The notes under the pieces: generated by a model
The model's database searches: none
What the model was told of the DNA's origin: nothing
What the model saw: the letters and a program-made list of their open reading frames with translations, nothing else
Part shown: positions 13,701 through 23,800 of the stretch, piece by piece
How the letters are laid out: every line of letters begins with the position of its first letter
Position numbering within the stretch: position 1 is the stretch's first letter
Position numbers and translations under genes: made by a program
DNA from: Lycocorax pyrrhopterus obiensis
Lineage: Eukaryota > Chordata > Aves > Passeriformes > Paradisaeidae
Direction: 5' to 3'
NCBI GenBank assembly: GCA_014706295.1
Contig: JACSVZ010000022.1
Span: forward strand, 10,310,830 to 10,374,829
Length of the DNA: 64,000 nt

Positions 13701-15574
13701 AGAGAAGCTGTGGCTGCCCCACCCCTGGAAGTGTTGAAGGCTGGGTTGGACAGGGCTGGTCCAGTGGAAGGTGTCTCTGCCCATGATGAGGGGTTGGAAC
13801 AAGATGAGCTTCAAGGTCCCTTCCAACACAAACCAGTCTGGATCCCAAGGAGGGCACTGAGATATGCTCTTTCTTGCCACCTTGCAATGTAGATAAGGCC
13901 CTCATGAACTGGAGATGATGCCTTATCACAACACAGCACTGGAGCTTCACAAGTTACAGGTGTTACTTATGGCAAATCCTAACAGGATCAGAAAGCAGAA
14001 AAAACAACAGCAGACACACAAGAAGGCTATTCCAAGCTACATCAGCAGATAAACACAAAGCAAGCTGATCCACATGCCTCAGAACCCAAGACAGGCAACC
14101 AGGAATAAGCAAGGGAAGCTTCCCCAAGGCTGAGGCAGTTGCATGGGAATGTGCTCCAGCATTTCCAAGGCTTTCTGCTGGGCTTCAACACCAGCTGCCC
14201 CTTAAACACAGGATGCTGCTCTAATCAGGCAGCTTTAATTCAGCCTGGCAGCTTCTTTATTGTCCTGCAAACCAGAGTTTTCCATTCCTTTTATTGGGAT
14301 AATAGTCCAGACAAAGTTCCTGAATGTTTTTCAGGGGTTAACATGTAAGTTGGAGCATTAGAAAGGGCTGTAACTCCCTCTCTGAAGCTACAGTCCTGTC
14401 ACCACAGCCTGGTAAGAACCATCCCACCACAAAGCCATCACTTGAACTCCCTCTGCATGATGCCAACAGCCTCAGAAAGTCATCCTTCATCCTTACTTTT
14501 CCCTGAGCAGGGTTAAGTGAACACTTACAACACACTCTGGATCTACAGCTTCCCCCTCCTCTCTCGTGCCCCTTACTCAAAGTTCAATGGAGCTTTTCTG
14601 CAGTACGAAATCAACATTGGATTCACCATCCCCCAGAACGCTGCTGTTCCATCATTTAATGCTCAGTCTGGGAGACAAAGCCTTTAACTCGCCCCAGGTG
14701 AGAGATGAGCCCCCAGAGAGCTCCTCAGACCACCCCGAGCGGCAGCCAAGGGAGGGGTGAAGTGCTGGCACAGCCTTTGCTCTGCTAACGGCCCAGACCC
14801 GCCTCCATTCCCAAAAATAAACAGCCCTGACATCTCGTGCTCCCTAAAAAAGATCCCACAAGTTTCAGAAGACATGAAGATGGGACACTCTAAGAATAGA
14901 TGTTCAAGGAAAAGTAAATTATTTTTAGCTAGTATAACCTCAACTAATTGTTAGATTAAGTTGAAGGCTCTCTAGTTTAAAAAAAAACCCTAATAAAAAT
15001 AGCTCCCCTAATGCTTTCTCTGTTACTTGGGGCAGGTTTTCGCTGGTTTGCTTCCCTCCTTTTCCCGGGAAGCAGGATTTGGACTGAGAAGAATTAACAG
15101 AGATTTACATAGTGAAATACACAGTTTCATCACATTTCGCGACTGTTTAAAGACTTAGAACTTTATTTCACTCCCGAGGCACCCACCCCACCGTAAAGCA
15201 CACGCCTGGCGTTCCAGTACCGCGATCCCACCCGGAGAGCGGGAACCCCGCGCCACGGCGGCTCCTCCCGCTGCCGGCCGGGGGCCCCGGGCTCAGCTCC
15301 CCCAGGGAACGACGGGTTCGCAATCAGCCCCCAGGGCTCCGTTAGGAGCCCGCCCGCTAGCCACCGCGACAGCGGCGCCGGCCACGGGCTGAGCGGCCGG
15401 AGCCGCCTTCCGCCTCCACTTCCCAGCCGAGACCTCGGCTCCGTTACCAATACCTGGGCTCGGAGAACAGCCGCGTAGCCACGGCCGGAGCGAACGACCA
15501 GATATAGGGAAGGGCTGCGGGTCGGGGAAAGAGGGGCGAGGCCAGGAGTGCCCGGCCGAAGCCCCCAGACTCAC
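10701..15574 (-). other. TPX2: TPX2 5' UTR remainder and large first intron
   Basis: The first coding exon extends upstream of the ATG to an acceptor I could not fix; AG candidates lie at about 10737-10745. Intron 1 then runs to the donor next to 15575. It contains a CR1 fragment at 13591-13846 and otherwise only shadow ORFs. No second gene or RNA gene was recognised inside it. Confidence 0.6.
13591..13846 (+). mobile_element. CR1 LINE 3'-end fragment
   Basis: The segment carries the ordered landmarks of the avian CR1 3' terminus: a GTGACAGGACAAG start, GATATTAGGGAGAAAG, GGTTGCCCAGAGAAGCTGTG, CCCCTGGAAGTGTT, GGTTGGAACAAGATGA and TCAAGGTCCCTTCCAACA. It is a non-coding, diverged copy lying antisense to TPX2 in intron 1. 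Confidence 0.93.
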
Positions 15575-15625
15575 CTCGGCAGCGCCGCCGCCACCCCGCG
15601 CGGCCACTCTGCCGCCGCCGTTAAC
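15575..15625 (-). other. TPX2: TPX2 non-coding first exon (approximate 5' end)
   Basis: A strong minus-strand donor (GAG|GTGAGTC) has its last exonic base at 15575. It lies just downstream of the CHR/CCAAT promoter, so this is the probable 5' UTR exon 1. The transcription start is an estimate. Confidence 0.55.
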
Positions 15626-15628
15626 GGA

Positions 15629-15700
15629 TTTCAAACAGGGCACGGCCGTCCGAACCCACCAATCAGCGCCTGGCTCACGCCCTTGACGCGCGCTGATTGG
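15629..15700 (-). promoter_or_regulatory. TPX2: TPX2 promoter: two CCAAT boxes plus CHR element
   Basis: A CCAAT sits at 15659-15663 and an inverted one (ATTGG) at 15696-15700, about 37 bp apart. A minus-strand TTTGAA lies at 15635-15630, about 28 bp nearer the gene, with a TTAACGG MYB-like site beside it. Paired NF-Y sites followed by a CHR (cell-cycle genes homology region) near the start site are the signature of G2/M genes bound by DREAM and by B-MYB/FOXM1-MuvB, which suits TPX2. Confidence 0.65.
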
Positions 15701-16463
15701 TTGGGCCGCCTGGGGACCCGGATAAGTAGACCCCGCGCAACGCAGTTGCGCTCTCCCTGCAAAGCCTGACGGGAAATGTAGTACGTGCTCGCACAGTGCC
15801 ACAATGACCGGGCGAGAACGGAACCATAACGCACTACGGGACACACTATGCCAATCAGGAAAGGCGATACTCTGAGTGTCGTTCTGGACGGCCTATCAGC
15901 GGCCGGGTCCCCAGCTGGGGCGGCCGCGGGACCGGGCAGGAACCCACCGGAGCTGGGCCGTGGTACTGCGGCTGTACCGGTGTCCGCTGCCCCTCACCAG
16001 ATCAGCCTTTCTGACTGCTGGGCCCAGGGAAGGCGGCTTCCACCGCCTGCTAAGCCCATCCAGGTTTCTCGATGCTGTGAGGACAAAGTGCTCTTTGCAC
16101 AGTGGCGTTATCCACCCCAAGTGCTGCATAATCTTCCCCGTGGCCTTGGAGAGGGATGGGCAGCCAGCTGTTAACGGAGGGTCAGGCCCCGGCTGCCACA
16201 GTGGCTTTCACTGCTCCAGCACTGCCCGCATAAACCTCCCCTCACAGCCCCGTTACGGGCTCCCTGAGCACTGTGGAGACGCAAAACCCCGCACAAAAGT
16301 CCCGGACTGCTGTGAGGGGACGGCGGCCGTGTCAGCGGCAGGGCCGTGCCCGCAAGGCGCGGCGGGAGCGGAGGCCGGAGCGGACCCTGCCGCGGCCGGC
16401 AGGGGGCACCAGAGCTCCGCCCGCCGCCCGGCACCGTCACGCCTGCGCACCGGTCCAGCCGGC

Positions 16464-16541
16464 ACTGCGCAAGCGCACCGCGCCCCCGCGCCGTCCAACC
16501 GACGCTCCTCGCCCAGCCTCGAGGCACCGTGCGCATGCGCA
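16464..16541. promoter_or_regulatory. Two NRF-1-type sites
   Basis: A perfect palindromic TGCGCATGCGCA lies at 16530-16541, and a near match (CTGCGCAAGCGCAC) starts at about 16464. Both match the NRF-1 consensus and lie just upstream of a candidate distal BCL2L1 first exon. Confidence 0.5.
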
Positions 16542-16589
16542 CCGCCCCGTTGCTGCCCCCTCCCACCCTACCGCACCCCCCCGGCCGCT

Positions 16590-16729
16590 CGGCGGGCGAT
16601 GTGGAAGGAGCCCCGGCACTGCTGAGCGGGCCGAGGCCCGGCGGGGCTCCCGGCGACCCCCGGTGTCGCTGCCAGCCGGGCCCGAGCGGTAGAGCCGGGA
16701 AGGACGCGAACCCTCCGTCGGACGCTGAG
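16590..16729 (+). other. BCL2L1: Candidate distal BCL2L1 5' exon
   Basis: A GC-rich segment ends at a good donor (GCTGAG|GTGAGG, last base 16729) downstream of the NRF-1 sites. It holds a short ATG-initiated ORF (8 codons plus stop from 16599). It may be an alternative untranslated first exon. No transcript evidence is available here. Confidence 0.3.
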
Positions 16730-16919
16730 GTGAGGGGCGGGGTAGGGTGCCTTGAGTGACGCGCGGCTCAGCCAAACAGAGAGGGCGCTGCCGGGCCCCC
16801 GCCCCTCGGCGCTCTCCTGGCCGCTGATTGGCTGACGTGTCGGCCGCGCGGGCGCCGTGTCGGCCCTCGTGCGCGGCCCCGCCCCCCAGGTACGGCGACC
16901 GGTGGGGCCGTCCGGGGAC

Positions 16920-17012
16920 CTGGGGGGGGGGCGATCCGGTGACTGGGGGGGGTGGTTCGGGGCTCTGGGGGAAGCGATCCGGTGGTGGGGGGGGGGCAGT
17001 CCGGTGGCCGGA
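16920..17012 (+). repeat. G-run repeat with G-quadruplex potential
   Basis: Several G runs of 5 to 10 bases are spaced by short GATCCGGTG-like units on the plus strand, giving an imperfect tandem repeat with strong quadruplex potential. It lies in the CpG island upstream of the proximal BCL2L1 exon. Confidence 0.7.
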
Positions 17013-17379
17013 AGGACCGGCTACCCCCTGCGGCGCTCCTGCCTGCCGCTGCCCGGTGTGTCACCGTCCCGGCCCCAGTGGCAGCGCGCCGCTAACCGTG
17101 ACTGGAATCGCTCCCGTAAGGACACAGGGCCGTGCGGCGGCAGCCCCGGTGGCGAGCCCTCGCCGGTTTTCAGCGGTTTATCCTCGCCGCCTGCAGGGAG
17201 CGAGGGGCTTTGGGGCGGTGGGGGCTGCGGTTACCGTCAAACCGGGCCTCCCTGGGCCTGCCGTAATCCTTGGGTGGCCCTGCCCGCCCGCTGCCGTCGC
17301 TGCAGCGGTTGGGTAACGCCGGCGGAGGGGGGCGGGGGCGCCGGGCCCTTTAACGGGCGGGGCGAGGCGGGGGCGGTGC

Positions 17380-17471
17380 TGTCTCGGACCGGGCCGACCC
17401 GCATCTCCAGCAGAACGAGAACCGCCTCCGCCCCGGTCCGCAGCTGGCCTGCCAGGCGCAGCCCGCACCCG
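17380..17471 (+). other. BCL2L1: Candidate proximal BCL2L1 non-coding exon 1
   Basis: GC-rich sequence ends at a donor CACCCG|GTGAGACC with last exonic base 17471. It would splice to the acceptor at 17710 that precedes the coding exon. The 5' limit is a guess. Confidence 0.4.
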
Positions 17472-17710
17472 GTGAGACCTGGGGTCTGCTCGGAGCGAGC
17501 CTGGGGGTCCCCGGGGCTCGAGGCTGGTTTCCGGGGAAGGGGGTATTGTGGTTGGTTCTCCGTGCGGCTTCAATCTGGTGGCCCTGAGCCTCGGCGTAGA
17601 GCTGCGGGGTGATCTCCGTATAACGATAAGCTATCGGTGGTAATGGCGCGGGTGCATCTAAGAGCTGTGGCATTAACCGTTTCGGTGCCTCTCTCCTCCT
17701 CTGTACTAAG

Positions 17711-17821
17711 GTCAGGTGCTTCCATCGGTCGTGAGGAAGAGGAGTGGAGCCGGGACCTGCTAAGTGCTGATCTGCTTGTGCTCCGGACCATGGACTCATT
17801 GAGGGTGTCCCCGGTGTGAAA
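17711..17821 (+). other. BCL2L1: BCL2L1 5' UTR part of the first coding exon
   Basis: A strong acceptor lies directly upstream: a pyrimidine tract with CTCTCCTCCTCTG, then TACTAAG ending at 17710. The leader from 17711 to 17821 contains the short upstream ORF described separately. Confidence 0.6.
17790..17819 (+). promoter_or_regulatory. BCL2L1: Upstream ORF (9 codons) ending 2 nt before the Bcl-xL start
   Basis: An ATG in near-optimal context (GGACCATGG) opens a nine-codon frame, MDSLRVSPV, which stops at TGA 17817-17819. Two nucleotides later comes the Bcl-xL ATG at 17822. From memory, the human BCL2L1 leader has a uORF of the same length, starting MDWLSP, with the same 2-nt gap. It probably limits translation of Bcl-xL through reinitiation or leaky scanning; that is inference. 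Confidence 0.75.
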
Positions 17822-20800
17822 ATGTACAGCAGTAACCGGGAGTTAGTGATTGACTTTGTTTCCTACAAGCTCTCACAGAAAGGATACAGCTGGAGTCAGC
17901 TGGAGGAGGAGGATGAGAACAGGACTGACTTTGCAGGGGAGGAGGACGAGATGGATGGCGTCCTCAACGGGAGCCCCTCCTGGCACGCGCCCACCAGCCA
18001 CATAGTGAACGGTGCCACTGTGCACCAGAGCAGCCTCGAAGTCCGTGAGATCCGTCAAGCAGCCGATGTGAGGCAGGCGCTGAGAGAGGCGGGGGATGAG
18101 TTTGAGCTGAGGTACCGGCGGGCGTTCAGCGACCTCACTTCCCAGCTCCACATCACTCCCAGCACAGCGTATCAGAGCTTTGAGCAGGTAGTGAACGAAC
18201 TGTTCCGCGATGGAGTGAACTGGGGCCGCATTGTGGCTTTCTTCTCCTTCGGAGGAGCCTTGTGCGTGGAGAGTGTTGTCAAGGAGATGCGGGTATTGGT
18301 GAAACGCATCGTATCTTGGATGACCACGTACTTGACCGACCACTTAGATCCCTGGATCCAGGAGCATGGCGGATGGGTAAGAACACCTCTCTGTGGTGGG
18401 GGTGGCTGCCCATGCCCTCCCTTGCTCCAGGCTGGCAGTGGGGCCGGTCAAACCGGAGCGCAGCTCCCTGTGATGTTTGTGCTAGAGCTTGTCCTACCCC
18501 TTGCAGGGAGGATAAAGGGGTGTGTGGTCTTGCCTTCTGCGCTCTTAACACTCTGTCCCAAGAGGGTCAGCCCACCGTGTTGACACAAACAGTTTCTGCT
18601 CAGATATGTCTTTCTCTATCCCTGCTTTTTCTCCCTCTCCCTGGATGTTATGTAAAAGACCTGTTTTTCCAAGAGCCTTTGGAAATCTAATGTCATCCAA
18701 GCTTGTTCTTCAAGCAGAGCGCTGGCTGTGGGGCTTGTTCCCAGTGTCATTAACAGCAGGGAGTGGAGCTTCCTCCTCTCCAAGGCAGTGTTGTGGTGGG
18801 CTGGCTGGTGGTTTGCCGAGGTAACAGCTACTTCTTCATTCTGGAAACAGCACTTGCCTTGCTCATGGTGAAATGAATCCCACCGCAGATCCCGGTGGTA
18901 GAGTGGCCTTCTGGGGCTGTCTGAGCTGGTGTGGTGGGAGTCAGGGCCGAGGTGGAGGCAACCTCTGTGCTGGGGAGCTGTTCAGCCCGCAGCTGCTTTT
19001 CCCTTGGCAGGGAGCAGTGCTCCCAGCTGCCCCAGCAGCAAACCCTGGGAGCTCTCAGTGGTGAGGTATTAACATGAATAAGCATTTCTTCAGGAAGCAT
19101 TCTTGAAATGCCGGGTCCGGCTGTGCGGTGCAGCCTGGGACTGCCGGCGGGAGGTATATGACCTACAGATGTCTGAGTTTTCATTTGGCTTCTGCATCTT
19201 AGTGATTCCCTGCTGGTGTAACCTTCACCGGTTCCCACTGGAAAGAGTTCATGCTGTCAGGCACTGGCATCTAAGCAGTGGGGAATTGCCTCTTTGCTAG
19301 GAGCTGAGGCCTCTCAGCCCCCTTCAGCTCATGGTCCATCGGCAGAGCCCAGCATTTTGGGAAGGGGACAGGAGCCTTTGAGCCCAGCATTGTGCTCTGC
19401 ACCCTCCTGACAGAGGAGAGGCTCTCCCCAGCTGCTTCCTGTGCCTGGCCAGCAATGCTGGGGATCCCGGAGAAGAAGGGGAGCTGGTGCACCGAGGGAG
19501 AGGGAGCTGGTTCAGGAAGGGTGCAGGAATTCCAGGAATGTGGCCGCCCTGGGGCACTGCCTGGGTGGGGCTGCTCAGGCAAGGAGAGAGCTTGGTTTCA
19601 ATTAATAACCCGGGATCTGCTGGCCATTTCATCTGGCTGTATGTGGCCCATTAGCTCTCTCATCCTGCCGATAACCCTGGCCAAATGCAGAGTTCCTTCC
19701 CCCTCCCTCTGCCTTTGGCTTTTAGAGCCACAGATTAGTCTTGGAATTGAGTGATCAAACTGAGGTTTTCAAGCTAGTGTGGCTGTTGCTGTTAGTGACG
19801 GATTGGGCTGTATCCTGGAGACCTAGGCGATAATGCAATCTGATTTTTTGTAAATGAACTCTCTGGGGGATTTAGATTAAATCACTGGTGGAAAATCACT
19901 GGTCCCTGCTTGTGGGGAATGAAATACCTCCTCCCTCTGTTCCCCACCCCCAACCATCACGATTCAGACTCTTCAATTTTTTTGTGTCTGTCTCTAAATT
20001 AATTGTTTGGAACAAATATTTGTTCAACAGATTGCGGGAGGGTCAGGACTCCTCTCTATCTGACCCGCCCACCAGCTCTCGCTTTGAAAATCGCCGTTTC
20101 CCACTCAGGGGACTGCCTTGCTCTCTTGTTGTAACCTTGAACCGGGTTTTTAACTTCTCTGCCCGGGCTGTGCTGCTGCCTGGGCTATGCTGGGAGCTGA
20201 ATGGGAGCCAGGCAGGATGGTGAAGGCCAGAGTGTGGGGAATCCACACCACCAAAAAACCAGCACTGGGCAGTGTTGCTACTGCCAGCCTGTTGCAAACC
20301 CCGAGTGCTCATTTGACATCCTGGCTGTAGCTTTCCTCCACTCTCAGCTTTCATCATGTCCCTTCTTGGAGGCAGCCATGCCACTCCACACCAAGGGACA
20401 GAGGCCATAAGAGCTCTTGAGTGCCTCACGTGTGGGGCATGCATGGGGATGCTTTGCTTTCCATCGCTCTTGCGCGATTCCAGCTGCAGGGAGAAAGCCA
20501 CTGGCCTGCTGCCAGCTCTCCCTGCAAGAGGAGTGCCACCCTGCCCCGGCTGTGATGGAGCCATCCCTCTCCTGCCGCCCTGTTTGCACATGGAGTCTGT
20601 TTGGTGCATTGGAGCTGTTAGAGCCTGTCCCATTCAAACAAAGCACTCCTGAGAGGTGCAGCAGGCAGGTCCTGGTGAGAGGGATGCAAGTTCTGGCAGG
20701 CCTGCCTGGCAGGGCCCAGGGGTTTGTGTTTTGGAGCACTGCAGCACTTCTCTTCCTGGAAAGCCCCTCTGAAAGAGGGAAGGAGCATGGCTCCATCACA

Positions 20801-23800
20801 AGTGCTGCACAGCCCAGTTGTGTGGGAAGCTTTGTTTCATTCCCCACCAGTGGAACAAAGGCAGCATAGGAGGGCCGCGGGGTGCAGGTGCCTTTGGAGG
20901 CTGCTGTGTGCTGGGCTGTAGCAGTTCTCTTGAGAAATCATGTTTTGAGGCAAGGGGAAATGGTAAATCTTGCTCCATAACATTAACATAGGAGTGTTTT
21001 GTCACATTTACTGGCTCTGCCTTGGTTTGCCCTCCTCTCTGCAATCTGGCACTGGGAAAACAAACAAACAAGAACAACCCAAGGGGAACATTTAATAACC
21101 AGCCAGAAGAGAGCTGCTGCCTTGGCAAGCCATCACATCCAAAAAGGAGGCTTTCCTGGGGCAGTTGCTTTGACCAAGACCAGGTCTCACTAGCTGTGAG
21201 GTTCAAACAGTGATGCCAGTGGGGATTGGGAGTCATGGAGGGAGAAATCTGGTGAGTGGGAAGGCAGGAGGGGGAAGCGCAGGGTGAACGGGAGAGAGCC
21301 TGGCAGGCAGAGATGTACTGACCGTGCTTAATCTGTTTGAGAAAGGAAAGTGAGCAGTAGTTCCTGCCTGGCTGTGACCCTCCAGTGCATGACAGCTTTT
21401 CCTTCAAGGCTAAATCTACATTCAGAGTGGGATTTAAGGAAGGTTTTCTGGATCGGCTGGGAGTTAGATCTGTGGATGTAGAGTCAAGAGGTTTGTGGGG
21501 CATATGGTGGGGACCAACATGAAGGGACTGTGTCAGGCTAGGACTGAAAGCAAATGGCATCTTTAGCACCAGTCTGTGATGTGAATCCCAACAAACTGGG
21601 CTAGGCTGGTGGAGCATGAACTACTTCCTGTGGTGGCTCAGTGCTTCCTGGATTCTCAGCTGACCCTGGCCACACAGGACTTGATGTGCTGGGACATGTG
21701 TTGTGTCACCCTGCAGTGGACTGGAAGCTTATGATTCTCTTTGGGGAAAACCCTTTGAAGATGTCAATATAGCAAGCTCATTTTTATCTTTTTGATTTTT
21801 TTTTCTGAATGGTAGGAAATGACTCAGCCTGTGTCATATGACAGCACACAGCTGGGATTTCGTCCTGTGCTCTGGCTCCAGGCTCCTCAGTGCTTTCAGG
21901 TTGAGAGTTAGACTTTGATTCTCAGCTCTTTGGAAATGCATTTTGGCTTTGCGCCTTGTGTCCCAGGTATCCAGCACAAGCTGTCCCTGCCACTACCACG
22001 TTTCCTGGGAGTGTTGTTTGCCAGAGTTCTGCCCTTCTGAGTGTTACAGGTTGGGTTTTGGGGATGCCCCGGCACTTCTAATCCTGTTTGAGATCACAGC
22101 CATCCATTCCATGTGGTGGCCAATGTGCAGCAGAACTGACTCAGTGGAAGTGACTGAGCACAGCCAAGGCCACGCTTTGCAGTCTTGAAGATGAGTGCTG
22201 TGGCTTCATCTCAGGCTGAGAGAGTTGGGGTTGTTCAGTCTGGAGAAGAGAGGGCTCCCTGCCAGTGCCTAAAGAGGCTCCAGCAGAGCTGGAAGGGGAC
22301 TTTGGACAAGGGCATGGAGTGACAGGACAAGGGGGAATTCCTCCCCACTGACAGAGGGCAGAGTTAGAGTGGATATTACGAAGGTTCTTTGCCCTATGAG
22401 GTTTGTGAGATACTGGCACAGGTTGCCCAGAGAAGCTATGGCTGCCCCATCCCTGGAAGTGCTCATGGTCAGGTTGGATGGGGCTTTGAGCAACTTGGTC
22501 TGTGGAGCTCAGCTGGACTATTGCTTTGCACTTTGTCCTCTGTAATTATTTTACAGCCTTGATCCCTTACAGCTGAGACGATGGCCCCATTGTCATCAAC
22601 TGCTTGGGGTGAAAAAAATACTGTCCTCTGGCCAGTGTGGTCCCCCATGTCCCTTCACAGTCCTGAGTGTTCCTCCGTGGCTGTGGGAGCTGGCAGCAGT
22701 GTCCTGGTTCAGGCTATCGTGCCTGGAGCAACCAGCCCAGGTAGCTGTATCCTCGCTGAGGGCTGGAGATCTGGGCTCAGCAGTGCAGATCTCCGGCAGC
22801 TCCTCACCCAGCCTGCGACCTGGGAGGCTTTTCTGCAGTGCTCTCCAGGAAATGCCATTGGAATGACTTCCACTGCAGCTTCCTGCCCGGCCCGCAGCAG
22901 CATTCCTGCCGCTAGACCAAGAGCGATGCAGAGGCTGATTTCAGAGCTTTGCTCTTTACCCCCTTTACTTGTTCTCCTTCTTTGGGGCCCTGCCTGTTTT
23001 CCTTGCTGCCTCTCGGTGTGTGGTGCAGTTTGATTACGTTCCTTAGATCTGTGATTACAGCAGGCGCCTGGAAAGCCAAGCTCCTGCCCGTGGCTGGCTG
23101 TGGCTCAGAGCAGCCCACTTAACCCCGGGGTCTTTGAGCGAAAGGGATAGCGTTTCCTTCACTCCCAGGGGAGCCACTGGCAACTCTGATTCGTAAAGCA
23201 CTCTGAGGCTCTTTAATCCGAAGAGCTGAGTGTCATTTAAAAAAAGACCTGTGAAATAATTAACAAACTGTTTCTTGCTGCTCTGTGTTCACAGCTGCTC
23301 TCAGTAATGTCATTCTGCCTGCTCATCCTGCTCCTCTCTAACGCTGGAGCCAGGTCCCTGGAGCGCTGCCCGAGGTCTCTCCCTGTTTCAGCAGCAGTGG
23401 GGTGTCCCAGCGCAACAGAAGGGGTGGGTGGGAGCTCTCTTTTCCCCAGTGGAAGCTGCAGCTTTCTGTACGTGTCTGGGCTGCTGTGCCTGATTTCCGT
23501 GGAGCTCTGGTATGGTTTGTGTAGGTGGTTTACCCCTGGGAGCAGCGACACGCCTGCGGCACACACCGGCTGCAGCTGAATGGTGGTGTGGTGCTCTGAG
23601 ACCTTTGCTGAAGCTGAGAAGGTTTGGTTTCCTTTGGTTTTTACCAAGCAGCTGATGGCTGTAAGCACAGTCCCATCTTGATGTTACAAGGAGTATTTCT
23701 CTAGCAGCTCTTTCCCCACTAGCTGTAAAGCCGGAGTATTCCCAGGAGGAGCTGGGGGAAGGGAAGGGATGGATATCAGTTGTAGAAGTGTTGCAGACCT

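Larger units (their letters stand above)
15200..17600. promoter_or_regulatory. CpG island shared by TPX2 and BCL2L1 promoters
   Basis: GC content and CpG density rise sharply from about 15.2 kb and fall after about 17.6 kb. The island covers the divergent 5' ends of TPX2 (-) and BCL2L1 (+). Long ORFs here, on both strands, are explained by the scarcity of stop codons and are not treated as genes. Confidence 0.8.

Noticed and set aside
15876..16625. 249-codon plus-strand frame between TPX2 and BCL2L1
   Set aside because: It lies in the shared CpG island, is rich in Pro, Ala and Arg, has no domain, and is best explained as promoter sequence.
17816..17821. In-frame GTG two codons before the Bcl-xL ATG as an upstream start
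   Set aside because: It overlaps the end of the upstream ORF, and the family N-terminus fits the ATG at 17822.
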